Below, piece by piece: positions 30,084 to 36,766 of a DNA stretch of 37,237 nucleotides. The stretch spans positions 1-37,237 of the IMG/VR virus record IMGVR_UViG_3300017719_005758; one strand, written 5' to 3'. The stretch is from a virus. The notes beneath the pieces were generated by a model. It was not told where the DNA came from and did no database searches. It was given only the letters and a program-made list of their open reading frames with translations. Position numbers and translations under genes: made by a program. Positions within the stretch are counted from its first letter, which is position 1. Each line of letters starts with the position of its first letter.

Positions 30084-30371
30084 ATGAAAACATTTGACGA
30101 TTTAGAATTTACAAAACATAGTGTTACTAAAAAAGCTATTATGGCATCACTTGAACTTAAACCTAATGTGTTTATATCAGTAGTTGCAGGTGAAGGAATG
30201 TACAGTACATCTAGAAAAGGTGTTAAAGCCGAATGTACTAAAGTTGAAGATGCTTCTTCATTTGAAGTTGCCATTATAGATGAAAATTTACCTGATGACC
30301 AACAACAATGGGATGTTAATGGTTGGCAGACAAGAGAAGATATTAATAAATTAATAATTGAGAACTCATGA
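30084..30371 (+). CDS. Hypothetical protein
   Basis: A 95-residue protein with mixed strands and helices and no recognised motif (EFTKHSVTKKAIMASLE at the start, then IDENLPDDQQQWDVNGWQ near the end). It is the first gene after a cassette promoter and overlaps the next gene by four bases. It is probably an early or host-takeover protein by position; this is inference. Confidence 0.55.
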   Translation: MKTFDDLEFTKHSVTKKAIMASLELKPNVFISVVAGEGMYSTSRKGVKAECTKVEDASSFEVAIIDENLPDDQQQWDVNGWQTREDINKLIIENS

Positions 30372-30604
30372 GTAAAGAAAAAAGATATGTAGTGACAATG
30401 GATATGTACGTTTATGCTGATAACGATTATATGGCTAAAAAACGAGCTAATGATTTAAGATTATCAATAGAAAATAGACGACATTCAGGTGATGTTAAAA
30501 TAACTGAAATTGGTGAACAACCATTTGCTAGTTTTAATTATCGTAAATTAGATGATCCAACATTCACACCTAAAGATTTGTCTAACGAACCGTTACCATT
30601 TTAA
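30368..30604 (+). CDS. Hypothetical protein
   Basis: A 78-residue protein. The order strand (KRYVVTMDMYVYADN), helix (YMAKKRANDLRLSIENR), strand (DVKITEIGEQPF) resembles a ferredoxin-like half. I recognise no family. It overlaps its neighbour with ATGA and is separated from the next gene by one base. Confidence 0.55.
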   Translation: MSKEKRYVVTMDMYVYADNDYMAKKRANDLRLSIENRRHSGDVKITEIGEQPFASFNYRKLDDPTFTPKDLSNEPLPF

Positions 30605-30605
30605 T

Positions 30606-30743
30606 ATGAAAAAAGGAGATTGGATATTATATAATAATAAACGCAAAAAGTGCTTTGGTATACACCATAATGGTAATATTCTAATTAAGATGAATGGTAC
30701 TATAGTTCAAGTACATAAAGAAAAAATAAGAACTCCCGCGTAA
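30606..30743 (+). CDS. Small hypothetical protein
   Basis: A 45-residue basic, beta-rich protein (KGDWILYNNKRKKCFGIHHN...ILIKMNG), possibly a small SH3-like fold. Start chosen at ATG 30606, one base after the previous stop; the longer frame opening at 30552 lies inside the preceding gene and is rejected. Function unknown. Confidence 0.5.
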   Translation: MKKGDWILYNNKRKKCFGIHHNGNILIKMNGTIVQVHKEKIRTPA

Positions 30744-30746
30744 AAA

Positions 30747-30821
30747 TTTGGTTACCCGGGCTAGAGTTCGTATATTTACCACGTTGATGCAGTTAAGCAC
30801 AACATTAAATTAATTAAGGTT
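30747..30821 (+). promoter_or_regulatory. Promoter plus leader cassette, copy 3
   Basis: TTTG at 30747-30750, 20 bases (GTTACCCGGGCTAGAGTTCG), TATATTTACC at 30771-30780, leader ACGTTGATGCAGTTAAGCAC, and AATTAAGGTTATG at the gene start. From TACCCGGG to AAGCA it is identical to copy 1 except for one base. The CCCGGG palindrome between the boxes could be an operator. Confidence 0.8.
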
Positions 30822-31568
30822 ATGACAAATACAGAAACAATGCAATTAGATTTATTTCATGGAGTAGTATTAACTACTGAACAACAAAAAGAAGTTAATA
30901 CATTTATTAAAAGACAAGCTGAAAGAGCAGTTGATAGTCAAAATGATGTTAATAGAAAAATGTTATTATTGGATGAAGCAGGTTTTGTTCAAGGAGTTGA
31001 TTATGATAGTAATTTTGAAGTTTACGAGGTTACTAAAGAAGTAACATTTGGTTATTCTTATAATAATACAAATTATGAGTATGAAGTTACTTATATGAAT
31101 GCTGTAGGTGGTGTTTATCTTAAAGTTAATACCATTAAAGAGGGTGAAATAAAAGAATACAAAGCTTCAGTTGATAGAGAAGGTGATAAATTAATGTGTA
31201 CCAATATTACTCAACAATATAGATATTATAAGCCAAGTTCATTGCTTACTAAATTTAATGAGCATAATGAGCGTAAAATAAATGAGTTGTTACATAATAA
31301 TAAGCAAAAAATTGCTTTAGATATTATAGTTGCTAAGTACCAGAAATTATATCCTAAAGCTGAGGTTAAAATTAGTTCTGATTATTATAGAAGATCTTAT
31401 CATAGTTTTCCAACTGTTAAAGTTACATTTGAATCAGGTAGTTCAGTTGAATTTACTTTGGGTTATAGTGATGAAATGGAAAAAGAACGATTTCATAAAA
31501 AATATGATGCTCAAACTGAAACAACAAAAGATTTATTAGATAGATTTAATAATCAAAAAGCTAAGTAA
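30822..31568 (+). CDS. Hypothetical protein with strong promoter
   Basis: A 248-residue protein I do not recognise. The middle is beta-rich (EVTFGYSYNNTNYEYEVTY, KVNTIKEGEIKEYKAS) and the C-terminal part is helix-strand with charged residues. It has no signal peptide and no zinc or nucleotide motif. It is the largest gene driven by a cassette promoter, so it is probably made in quantity. It is followed by a small tail-anchored protein. Confidence 0.6.
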   Translation: MTNTETMQLDLFHGVVLTTEQQKEVNTFIKRQAERAVDSQNDVNRKMLLLDEAGFVQGVDYDSNFEVYEVTKEVTFGYSYNNTNYEYEVTYMNAVGGVYLKVNTIKEGEIKEYKASVDREGDKLMCTNITQQYRYYKPSSLLTKFNEHNERKINELLHNNKQKIALDIIVAKYQKLYPKAEVKISSDYYRRSYHSFPTVKVTFESGSSVEFTLGYSDEMEKERFHKKYDAQTETTKDLLDRFNNQKAK

Positions 31569-31569
31569 T

Positions 31570-31710
31570 ATGAAAAATGAAAATTGGGATCCAGAAAAAT
31601 TTCAGGGTAAATCTAAAAAACAAGTAGAGTCTTCCACAATAGGATGTTTTATAGGAAGTATAGGTATATTTTTAGTTTTATTATGGTTATTAATGTTAAA
31701 AAATTTATAA
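31570..31710 (+). CDS. Small C-terminal membrane-anchored protein
   Basis: A 46-residue gene starting one base after the preceding stop. The N-terminal 20 residues are charged and polar (MKNENWDPEKFQGKSKKQVE); residues 23-43 are a single hydrophobic helix (STIGCFIGSIGIFLVLLWLL), so it is tail-anchored or a small membrane protein. Confidence 0.5.
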   Translation: MKNENWDPEKFQGKSKKQVESSTIGCFIGSIGIFLVLLWLLMLKNL

Positions 31711-31711
31711 T

Positions 31712-32020
31712 ATGGTAAGGTATAGAAATAGATACGGTGATGAATACACATTTACTAAACAAAAAGATGGTAATGTATTATGGGAAGGTGATTTTGAATA
31801 CATAAGAGCTGGGGATGACTTTATAGATCCATCAGGTGGACCATTTATTAGAGTAGGTCAAATGTTATCTCATATTATACATGGGGATGAAATGAATGTA
31901 ATAGTAGAAGGTTTTACTAATACAGAAAAAGGTATATTAATTAATACAAAACCTCATGATTATGATCCTAAAGACTTTAGTCATTTAGAAGATAGGGGTA
32001 TAATTGGAGGTATAATTTAA
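31712..32020 (+). CDS. Hypothetical protein
   Basis: A 102-residue beta-rich protein (RNRYGDEYTFTKQKDGNVLW, YIRAGDDFIDPSGGPFIRVG) ending in Gly/Ile (GIIGGII). The strands with Gly/Asp turns suggest a small beta-barrel. No family is recognised. It lies one base after the preceding small gene. Confidence 0.55.
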   Translation: MVRYRNRYGDEYTFTKQKDGNVLWEGDFEYIRAGDDFIDPSGGPFIRVGQMLSHIIHGDEMNVIVEGFTNTEKGILINTKPHDYDPKDFSHLEDRGIIGGII

Positions 32021-32029
32021 ATTAAATAT

Positions 32030-32257
32030 ATGAAAGTAGAAAGACAAGTTTTACATAATTGCTTGGATAAGGCAAAAAGTTTTTATAAATTAGGGGAACG
32101 AGATAAGGCAAGAGACTATTGTGATATGGGAATTGGTTATGTTGCTGCTAAAAAAGAAGATGGTGCTGATGGGGAAGACTTAATTGAAGGAGTTAGAATC
32201 AATTTATGGTTAGAACGTTTTTGGATGTTTTTAGAAAATAAAAATTTAATGTTATAA
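32030..32257 (+). CDS. Hypothetical helical protein
   Basis: A 75-residue helical protein with a TPR-like pair: CLDKAKSFYKLGERDKARDY followed by an acidic turn and EGVRINLWLERFWMFLEN. A single TPR-like unit would be a protein-protein contact. Function unknown. Confidence 0.5.
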   Translation: MKVERQVLHNCLDKAKSFYKLGERDKARDYCDMGIGYVAAKKEDGADGEDLIEGVRINLWLERFWMFLENKNLML

Positions 32258-32258
32258 T

Positions 32259-32447
32259 ATGGAAAACGAAGCAAATAAATGGTGGGAAATTTCAGTAGCA
32301 TGGAAATGGCCACATGAAGGATTTACAGTTGGTTATGATTTAATTGAACCAATAGAAGAAGATGAAGCTAAATATTTTAGTTTTAATTTATATTTAGGAT
32401 TATTATCTGTACTTATTAATTGGGGAAAACATAGTTGGAATGAGTAG
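32259..32447 (+). CDS. Small hypothetical protein
   Basis: A 62-residue protein, Trp-rich (six Trp, e.g. KWWEISVAWKWPHEGF), with a hydrophobic segment YFSFNLYLGLLSVLI in the C-terminal half. It overlaps the next gene by eight bases. It could sit at a membrane surface. Unknown. Confidence 0.5.
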   Translation: MENEANKWWEISVAWKWPHEGFTVGYDLIEPIEEDEAKYFSFNLYLGLLSVLINWGKHSWNE

Positions 32448-32592
32448 AATAGAAGAATTAGTATATAGTGCTCATGAATATGGTAAACGAGCTCAATTGT
32501 TTGATGAGGTTTCTAAGATAAAATTAGAATCTCCAACAATGCAATTAGAAGAAGTTTATGATAAAGCATATCAAAATGTAATGAATACTTAA
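32440..32592 (+). CDS. Small hypothetical helical protein
   Basis: A 50-residue gene from ATG 32440, predicted as two charged helices (RIEELVYSAHEYGKRAQLFD and MQLEEVYDKAYQNVMN). It sits directly before fabH (two bases) and is probably translated with it. Unknown function. Confidence 0.45.
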   Translation: MSRIEELVYSAHEYGKRAQLFDEVSKIKLESPTMQLEEVYDKAYQNVMNT

Positions 32593-32594
32593 AT

Positions 32595-33614
32595 ATGAGT
32601 AATTCTAAAATTATAGGATTAGGACATTATGTCCCAAATAATATTATTACTAACAACGATTTATCTGAAATGTTAAATACATCAGATAAATGGATTCAAA
32701 GTCGTACTGGAATTAAAGAACGTAGATGGGTTACTAAAGAAAGTGGTGATACAGCTGCTACAATGGGAACTAAAGCAGCAAAAATAGCTATTGAAAATGC
32801 TGGTCTAAAAAAAGATGATATTGATTTCATTATATTTGCTACTATGACACCTGATTATTACTTTCCTGGTTGTGGTGTTCAAGTCCAGAATGAATTAGGT
32901 ATTAAAAATATAGGTGCTTTAGATGTTAGAAACCAATGTTCAGGTTTTATTTATGCCTTATCTGTTGCTGATAAGTTTATTAAAACAGGTACTTATAAAA
33001 ATATATTAGTAATAGGAGCAGAATTACATTCAGGTGGATTAGATAAAACACCAAGAGGTAGAGATGTAAGTGTAATATTTGGAGATGGAGCGGGTGCTTT
33101 AGTATTATCTAGAACAGACAAAAACAAAGGTATATTATCTACTCATTTACACTCAGATGGAAAATACGCTGAAGAATTAGCTGTAGTAGGACCTTCACCT
33201 AGACATGGTGTTGGAAAAGATAATCATTGGATCAAAAGTGTTCAAGATAAACCTGAGGAAACATTTTATTTTCCTTATATGAATGGGAAATCAGTATTTA
33301 AACATGCCGTTTTTAGATTTAGTGATGTAATTACTGAAGGATTATCTGTAAATCAATTAAACCCATCTAATGTTGATCTATTTATTCCACATCAGGCAAA
33401 CTTAAGAATATCTGAATTTGTGCAAAAGCAATTTGACTTCAGAGATGACCAAGTATTTAACAACATACAAAAATATGGTAATACAACTGCAGCATCAATT
33501 CCTATAGCATTAAGTGAAGCATTTAAACAGGGTAAAATTAAAGATAATAATATAATAGTATTAGCTTCATTTGGTAGTGGTTACACTTGGGGTAGTATAA
33601 TAATAAAGTGGTAA
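32595..33614 (+). CDS. fabH: Beta-ketoacyl-ACP synthase III (FabH)
   Basis: A complete 339-residue KAS III, the enzyme that condenses an acyl-CoA with malonyl-ACP to start fatty-acid synthesis. The catalytic triad is intact: C115 in NQCSGFIYAL, H266 in IPHQANLRI and N296 in YGNTTAAS. Other signatures are RTGIKERRW (37-45) for CoA binding and FGDGAGALVLSRT. Length is normal (E. coli FabH 317). Bacteroidota FabH-type proteins often prefer branched or unusual primers, so this could adjust host membrane lipids or make a special acyl chain. Its codons are as AT-rich as its neighbours, so it has been resident long enough to adapt. It overlaps the next membrane gene by one base. Confidence 0.95.
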   Translation: MSNSKIIGLGHYVPNNIITNNDLSEMLNTSDKWIQSRTGIKERRWVTKESGDTAATMGTKAAKIAIENAGLKKDDIDFIIFATMTPDYYFPGCGVQVQNELGIKNIGALDVRNQCSGFIYALSVADKFIKTGTYKNILVIGAELHSGGLDKTPRGRDVSVIFGDGAGALVLSRTDKNKGILSTHLHSDGKYAEELAVVGPSPRHGVGKDNHWIKSVQDKPEETFYFPYMNGKSVFKHAVFRFSDVITEGLSVNQLNPSNVDLFIPHQANLRISEFVQKQFDFRDDQVFNNIQKYGNTTAASIPIALSEAFKQGKIKDNNIIVLASFGSGYTWGSIIIKW

Positions 33615-33967
33615 TGAATATAGAAAAATTATTAATAGGTATATTTTGGTTTATTTTGGGTCATGTAGCAGTGTTTTTTCAATTAAACGGTCAATTTAAA
33701 TGGGAATGGTTTAAAAAAAATGAATTCATATTAGCATTAGCTGGTCTTATAATATCATATTTTTATATATGGGGTACAAAACATACCGTAGAAGGGTTTA
33801 ATGGTTTATTATGGCCTGCTAGATTTATAGGATTTAGTATAGGAATATCCGTTTATGCTTTGGGTGTTGGATATTTCTTTAAAGAGGGTATTACAAATAA
33901 AACATTTGTAAGTTTACTATTATGTGTTATATTAGTAGCAATTCAAGTATTATGGAAAACTAAATAA
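33614..33967 (+). CDS. Four-helix membrane protein after fabH
   Basis: A 117-residue protein with about four membrane helices: LLIGIFWFILGHVAVFFQL, LALAGLIISYFYIWG, FIGFSIGISVYALGVGYFF and VSLLLCVILVAIQVLW. Start taken at ATG 33614 in a TAATG overlap with fabH, in preference to an in-frame GTG two codons upstream. Polar loops are short. It could act on lipids or pore formation; no family was recognised. Confidence 0.65.
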   Translation: MNIEKLLIGIFWFILGHVAVFFQLNGQFKWEWFKKNEFILALAGLIISYFYIWGTKHTVEGFNGLLWPARFIGFSIGISVYALGVGYFFKEGITNKTFVSLLLCVILVAIQVLWKTK

Positions 33968-33968
33968 A

Positions 33969-34241
33969 ATGGCAGCAAGAAAAAAAATTACATTTAAACG
34001 ATGGCTACTCAGAAGATTAGTATATGTAAATAAACTCACCCCATATCAGAAATTTGCTTCACGAGTAGGTTATATGGGTAGTGGGTTTTTAATAGCAGCA
34101 CAATGGACAATTGAACCATATTTATACGTGATAGGGTTTTGTTTTGTTATAGTACAAACATCATCAAGAAAACAATGGAACTTAGTTGCATTAAATATAA
34201 ATGGATTAATAGCTTGGATTACACACCTCTTAAATACATAA
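33969..34241 (+). CDS. Small membrane protein
   Basis: A 90-residue protein. The first ~25 residues are basic (AARKKITFKRWLLRRLVY), followed by two hydrophobic segments (MGSGFLIAAQWTI and PYLYVIGFCFVIV) and a possible third (LNINGLIAWITHLL). It is the second small membrane protein after fabH and may act with it. Unknown. Confidence 0.5.
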   Translation: MAARKKITFKRWLLRRLVYVNKLTPYQKFASRVGYMGSGFLIAAQWTIEPYLYVIGFCFVIVQTSSRKQWNLVALNINGLIAWITHLLNT

Positions 34242-34243
34242 AA

Positions 34244-34381
34244 ATGGACCTACAAGAAAGAACAAACAAAATTAAAGAATTAAGTAGCATGATAGTGGAT
34301 CTAAAAAAGAATAGAACAGTAGATTCTAAAAAAACCATTCAAAAACTACAACAAGAAATAGATAAGCTAATATATGATTAA
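34244..34381 (+). CDS. Small coiled-coil protein
   Basis: A 45-residue charged helix (ERTNKIKELSSMIVDLKKNR ... KTIQKLQQEIDKLI) with heptad-like Leu/Ile spacing. The start is ATG 34244, two bases after the previous stop; a longer frame from 34139 overlaps the membrane gene and is rejected. It overlaps the next gene by eight bases. Confidence 0.5.
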   Translation: MDLQERTNKIKELSSMIVDLKKNRTVDSKKTIQKLQQEIDKLIYD

Positions 34382-34583
34382 TAGAGAATTAATAACTAAG
34401 GATAATAAAATGTATGAAGTAGTATCATCTGTTTCTTCACATATGTTTCTTAATAAAGATAAATCTCTAAACCAACAAGTATTAGGATTGTATGTTAATG
34501 AATATAAAGGAGATAGAGTGTTACAACGTGAAGATAAATTCTTAATATGTAAGCAAATAGAAGAAGCACAAATAATAGAATAA
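34374..34583 (+). CDS. Small hypothetical protein
   Basis: A 69-residue protein, alpha/beta in outline with a strand at KMYEVVSSVSSHMF and charged turns (EYKGDRVLQREDKFLICK). No known family. A promoter for the next small gene begins three bases after its stop. Confidence 0.5.
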   Translation: MINRELITKDNKMYEVVSSVSSHMFLNKDKSLNQQVLGLYVNEYKGDRVLQREDKFLICKQIEEAQIIE

Positions 34584-34586
34584 CAA

Positions 34587-34618
34587 TTTGGATAAGTAAA
34601 AAAATAATTGTATATTAT
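34587..34618 (+). promoter_or_regulatory. Promoter abutting the start codon at 34617
   Basis: TTTG at 34587-34590, exactly 20 bases, then TATATTAT at 34611-34618, whose last two bases are the first of the ATG. As at 8300, transcription would begin a few bases inside the frame, so the first downstream gene may be the true target or the start may be at the in-frame ATG at 34647. Confidence 0.5.
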
Positions 34619-34724
34619 GATTAATATAGGTAAAGAATGGCGTTGGATGGATGATGAGTTGTTAGAACAAGGTGTAGATGATTTTATATCATATTCAACA
34701 GGTAGTGGAGCAGTAGAAGATTAG
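34617..34724 (+). CDS. Very small hypothetical protein
   Basis: A 35-residue frame, acidic with a WRWMDDELL core. It overlaps the promoter box and is only two bases from the next gene. It may not be a real gene, but it is given because the spacing is tight and no other frame fits. Confidence 0.3.
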   Translation: MINIGKEWRWMDDELLEQGVDDFISYSTGSGAVED

Positions 34725-34726
34725 TT

Positions 34727-34867
34727 ATGAGAAAAAAAAGAGAATATAGAGGTTGTGAATGGGAAAGTCCAATATTTAGAGAAATAATGAGAGAAAAATG
34801 GGCTAAAGAAGGTAAAACGAAAATAAACGAATATAAAACAAAAAGAGGCAAACGAAGCTCTTTATAA
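34727..34867 (+). CDS. Small basic protein
   Basis: A 46-residue gene, highly basic with acidic breaks (RKKREYRGCEWESPIFREIM, then KGKTKINEYKTKRGKRS in outline). Probably a single helix with a basic tail. Unknown. Confidence 0.45.
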   Translation: MRKKREYRGCEWESPIFREIMREKWAKEGKTKINEYKTKRGKRSSL

Positions 34868-34900
34868 CACCACACAATAACCTAATACGTATATACAAAC

Positions 34901-35029
34901 ATGAGTAAATCTATAAATAACTTAATAAAGATATTAGAACAAGATATCAAATTAAATGATGATCAACCACTTACTACTAAAAAATTAAAACGTATATTGG
35001 AGGTAGCAGTAGAAAATAAATCAGAATAA
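34901..35029 (+). CDS. Small hypothetical helical protein
   Basis: A 42-residue gene, helical and charged (INNLIKILEQDIKLND...KLKRILEVAVEN). A TACGTATATACAAAC box lies 7-20 bases upstream without a -33 match. The next gene starts one base after its stop. Confidence 0.45.
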   Translation: MSKSINNLIKILEQDIKLNDDQPLTTKKLKRILEVAVENKSE

Positions 35030-35030
35030 T

Positions 35031-35195
35031 ATGTTGGTAGGAGTAGGTATAGCAATATTTATTGTAGTTTGGATTTGGATAATTTGGGAACTTTATACTG
35101 CTCCACTTATTGATGATGTTGGAAATATTGATGTTACAGATGTTGACATTGAAGATGACTTGTGGGATAAGAACCACATTGAAGATATGGATTAA
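35031..35195 (+). CDS. Small membrane protein with acidic tail
   Basis: A 54-residue protein. Residues 2-22 are one hydrophobic helix rich in Ile/Val/Trp (LVGVGIAIFIVVWIWIIWEL). The remainder is acidic with six D/E-pairs (VTDVDIEDDLWD). Probably an inner-membrane protein with a cytoplasmic acidic tail. Function unknown. Confidence 0.5.
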   Translation: MLVGVGIAIFIVVWIWIIWELYTAPLIDDVGNIDVTDVDIEDDLWDKNHIEDMD

Positions 35196-35208
35196 AAAAT
35201 AAATTAAA

Positions 35209-35367
35209 ATGCCGTTATATAAAATAGGAATTACCCCAGTAGATAGTGAAATTGAACCTTATGTAGTTAAAATTGAGACAGACGACATTGAATGGTCTAT
35301 GGAACAATATCAACGTAATAGAGAACCACTTGAGTGGGAGATGTTGAATTGGAATATTAGAGTATAA
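35209..35367 (+). CDS. Small hypothetical protein
   Basis: A 52-residue gene with a strand-turn-strand start (YKIGITPVDSEIEPYVVKI) and an acidic Trp-rich end (EWSMEQYQRN, EWEMLNWN). It ends in a TAATG overlap with the next gene. Confidence 0.5.
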   Translation: MPLYKIGITPVDSEIEPYVVKIETDDIEWSMEQYQRNREPLEWEMLNWNIRV

Positions 35368-35564
35368 TGTCGTGTTCAAAACATGACATAGAAGAAGAAT
35401 ATGTATTTGAGTTTAAAGGTAAACGATATGAATGCATAGGTGAAGATAGGGAATTTCAAATTACACAATTCAGATTTGCAATAAAGGATAAACAATGGCT
35501 AACGGTCAGTAATCGAATAATAAATCAACTTAAATGGGGTCCAAACATAAGGATAGTAAATTAA
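35367..35564 (+). CDS. Small hypothetical protein
   Basis: A 65-residue protein with a compact beta outline (EEYVFEFKGKRYECIGEDRE, then a helix-strand). It overlaps the next gene by 31 bases, which is long for this genome, so the downstream start may be later. Unknown. Confidence 0.45.
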   Translation: MSCSKHDIEEEYVFEFKGKRYECIGEDREFQITQFRFAIKDKQWLTVSNRIINQLKWGPNIRIVN

Positions 35565-35905
35565 ATTATTGTGAGTGGTGTGGTAATAAAACACCATTAG
35601 GTAGGACAATGCAAGCGGAAACACCAATATTGGAATTTATGGAGGAAAAGATTGATTTGATTGGTAGGGAAGATATTTGGGGTGTTCATGGTGATTGGAG
35701 TACGGTTGATATTGATAGTGATCTGGAAGCTGAGTTGTTGATATATGATGAGATGTTGAATACGGTTAGTAAACGAACTGTATGTGAAGTGTGTTTAGTA
35801 CAAGATAATAAAATGTATAAAAAATATTATAGCGGAATGATAGGGGAGGTAAATAACGATTCAGATGACGACGATGAAGATCATTATATAATAGAGTTAG
35901 AGTAG
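35534..35905 (+). CDS. Zinc-ribbon hypothetical protein
   Basis: A 123-residue protein with CEWCGNKTP and CEVCLVQD pairs (about 70 residues apart) that could bind zinc, flanked by a Trp/Asp-rich middle (WGVHGDWSTVDIDSDLEA) and an acidic tail. The G+C content and codon choice look slightly different from the neighbours. Function unknown. Confidence 0.55.
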   Translation: MGSKHKDSKLNYCEWCGNKTPLGRTMQAETPILEFMEEKIDLIGREDIWGVHGDWSTVDIDSDLEAELLIYDEMLNTVSKRTVCEVCLVQDNKMYKKYYSGMIGEVNNDSDDDDEDHYIIELE

Positions 35906-35929
35906 AAACAATCAACAATAAAATAATAT

Positions 35930-36103
35930 ATGGGTAAAAATGGAGGAATATTTCGATTTAAGTATACTGAATTATTAAGTAATGGTGTTGAACAGGAAGG
36001 ATCATTGATTATAGAAACAAAAGATGTGGTTCGTTCAATTGGAAGATTTGGTGAGAGTAGACAATTAATAGATTTAGATGTAAAACAATTAAACAATAAA
36101 TAA
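35930..36103 (+). CDS. Small hypothetical protein
   Basis: A 57-residue gene, beta-rich (GGIFRFKYTELLSNGVEQEG, RQLIDLDVKQ). The longer minus-strand frame over this place is a shadow. Unknown function. Confidence 0.45.
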   Translation: MGKNGGIFRFKYTELLSNGVEQEGSLIIETKDVVRSIGRFGESRQLIDLDVKQLNNK

Positions 36104-36104
36104 C

Positions 36105-36263
36105 ATGAGTAAAAACAGTCACAAAGCGTTGTACGAGCAGTTGATGCAATGGTTACCAACGTTGAAAACTAAACGTAAAAAACCGGTTAAACGAGGCAAT
36201 ACACAACCTAGGTTTATCGATTATAATGTTAAAATTAAAAATGGATCAAATGCGAGACGATAA
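36105..36263 (+). CDS. Small basic protein
   Basis: A 52-residue gene, rich in Lys/Arg around TKRKKPVKRGN, with a helical start (HKALYEQLMQWLPTL). It may bind nucleic acid. It overlaps the next gene by 23 bases in another frame. Confidence 0.4.
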   Translation: MSKNSHKALYEQLMQWLPTLKTKRKKPVKRGNTQPRFIDYNVKIKNGSNARR

Positions 36264-36387
36264 TAAACAATTGTATAAACAAATTGGTAGTATGTTTGGG
36301 GATCTTGTAATGGCCTTGGTTGTTGGTATGTTAGGAGTGGTTGCTTTGTTTGGAATCGTGAGTGCAATATGGAGCTTGATTGCCTAA
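36241..36387 (+). CDS. Small membrane protein
   Basis: A 48-residue gene. Residues 1-16 are charged (MRDDNKQLYKQIGS region), and residues 19-46 form one long hydrophobic helix (FGDLVMALVVGMLGVVALFG onward). It is holin-sized, but a role in lysis is not shown. Confidence 0.4.
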   Translation: MDQMRDDNKQLYKQIGSMFGDLVMALVVGMLGVVALFGIVSAIWSLIA

Positions 36388-36693
36388 GTGTGACAAACCA
36401 TATACAAAGTATGGAATATGGATATTGAGATATTTAAACATCCGTATATTTGGTTATAGTAGGTGACAAATAGTTAATGTGTTGTGTGGGTTGAGATGAA
36501 GGTGGTGTTAACCCATTCACATAGGCAACCACGCCTCTTCGACTTACCTTAAAGTATATACGTCGAATTGCATTATCCGCAATTGGCACACGTGTACATT
36601 CTTTTTATTCACAATGGCCTGGCATTAAAAATGAGGATATGACAAAGCCAAATACATTTGTAATAAGGTATGAACACATTGTTCACGAATAAA
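36388..36693 (+). ncRNA. Non-coding stretch with several hairpins; small RNA candidate
   Basis: About 300 bases with no credible gene. An exact TAnnTTTG box (TATATTTG, 36445-36452) would start a transcript near 36459, though no TTTG lies 20 bases before it. That RNA can fold as consecutive hairpins: TGGGTT/AACCCA (36487-36492 and 36510-36515), AGGC/GCCT (36523-36536), TCGAC/GTCGA (36539-36566), and AATTGC/GCAATT (36566-36571 and 36579-36584), followed by an ACACGTGT palindrome and CTTTTTATT. This pattern suggests a small structured RNA or leader. Confidence 0.35.
36671..36685. repeat. Inverted repeat upstream of promoter copy 4
   Basis: TGAACA at 36671-36676 and TGTTCA at 36680-36685 form a perfect 6-base inverted repeat with a 3-base centre, nine bases before the TTTG box at 36694. 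It could be an operator half-site pair; there is no copy before the other cassettes. Confidence 0.35.
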
Positions 36694-36766
36694 TTTGGAT
36701 ACACGGGATAGAGTTCGTATATTTACCATGTTGAGCAATTAAGCATCAGCAATAAATAAAGGTTAT
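36694..36766 (+). promoter_or_regulatory. Promoter plus leader cassette, copy 4
   Basis: TTTG at 36694-36697, 20 bases (GATACACGGGATAGAGTTCG), TATATTTACC at 36718-36727, then the leader ATGTTGAGCAATTAAGCATC and AATAAAGGTTAT before the ATG at 36767. Same order and spacing as copies 1-3. Confidence 0.8.

Noticed and set aside
30552-30605. Upstream ATG extending the 30606 gene
   Set aside because: It would overlap the previous gene by 53 bases, and the ATG at 30606 follows that stop by one base as is usual here.
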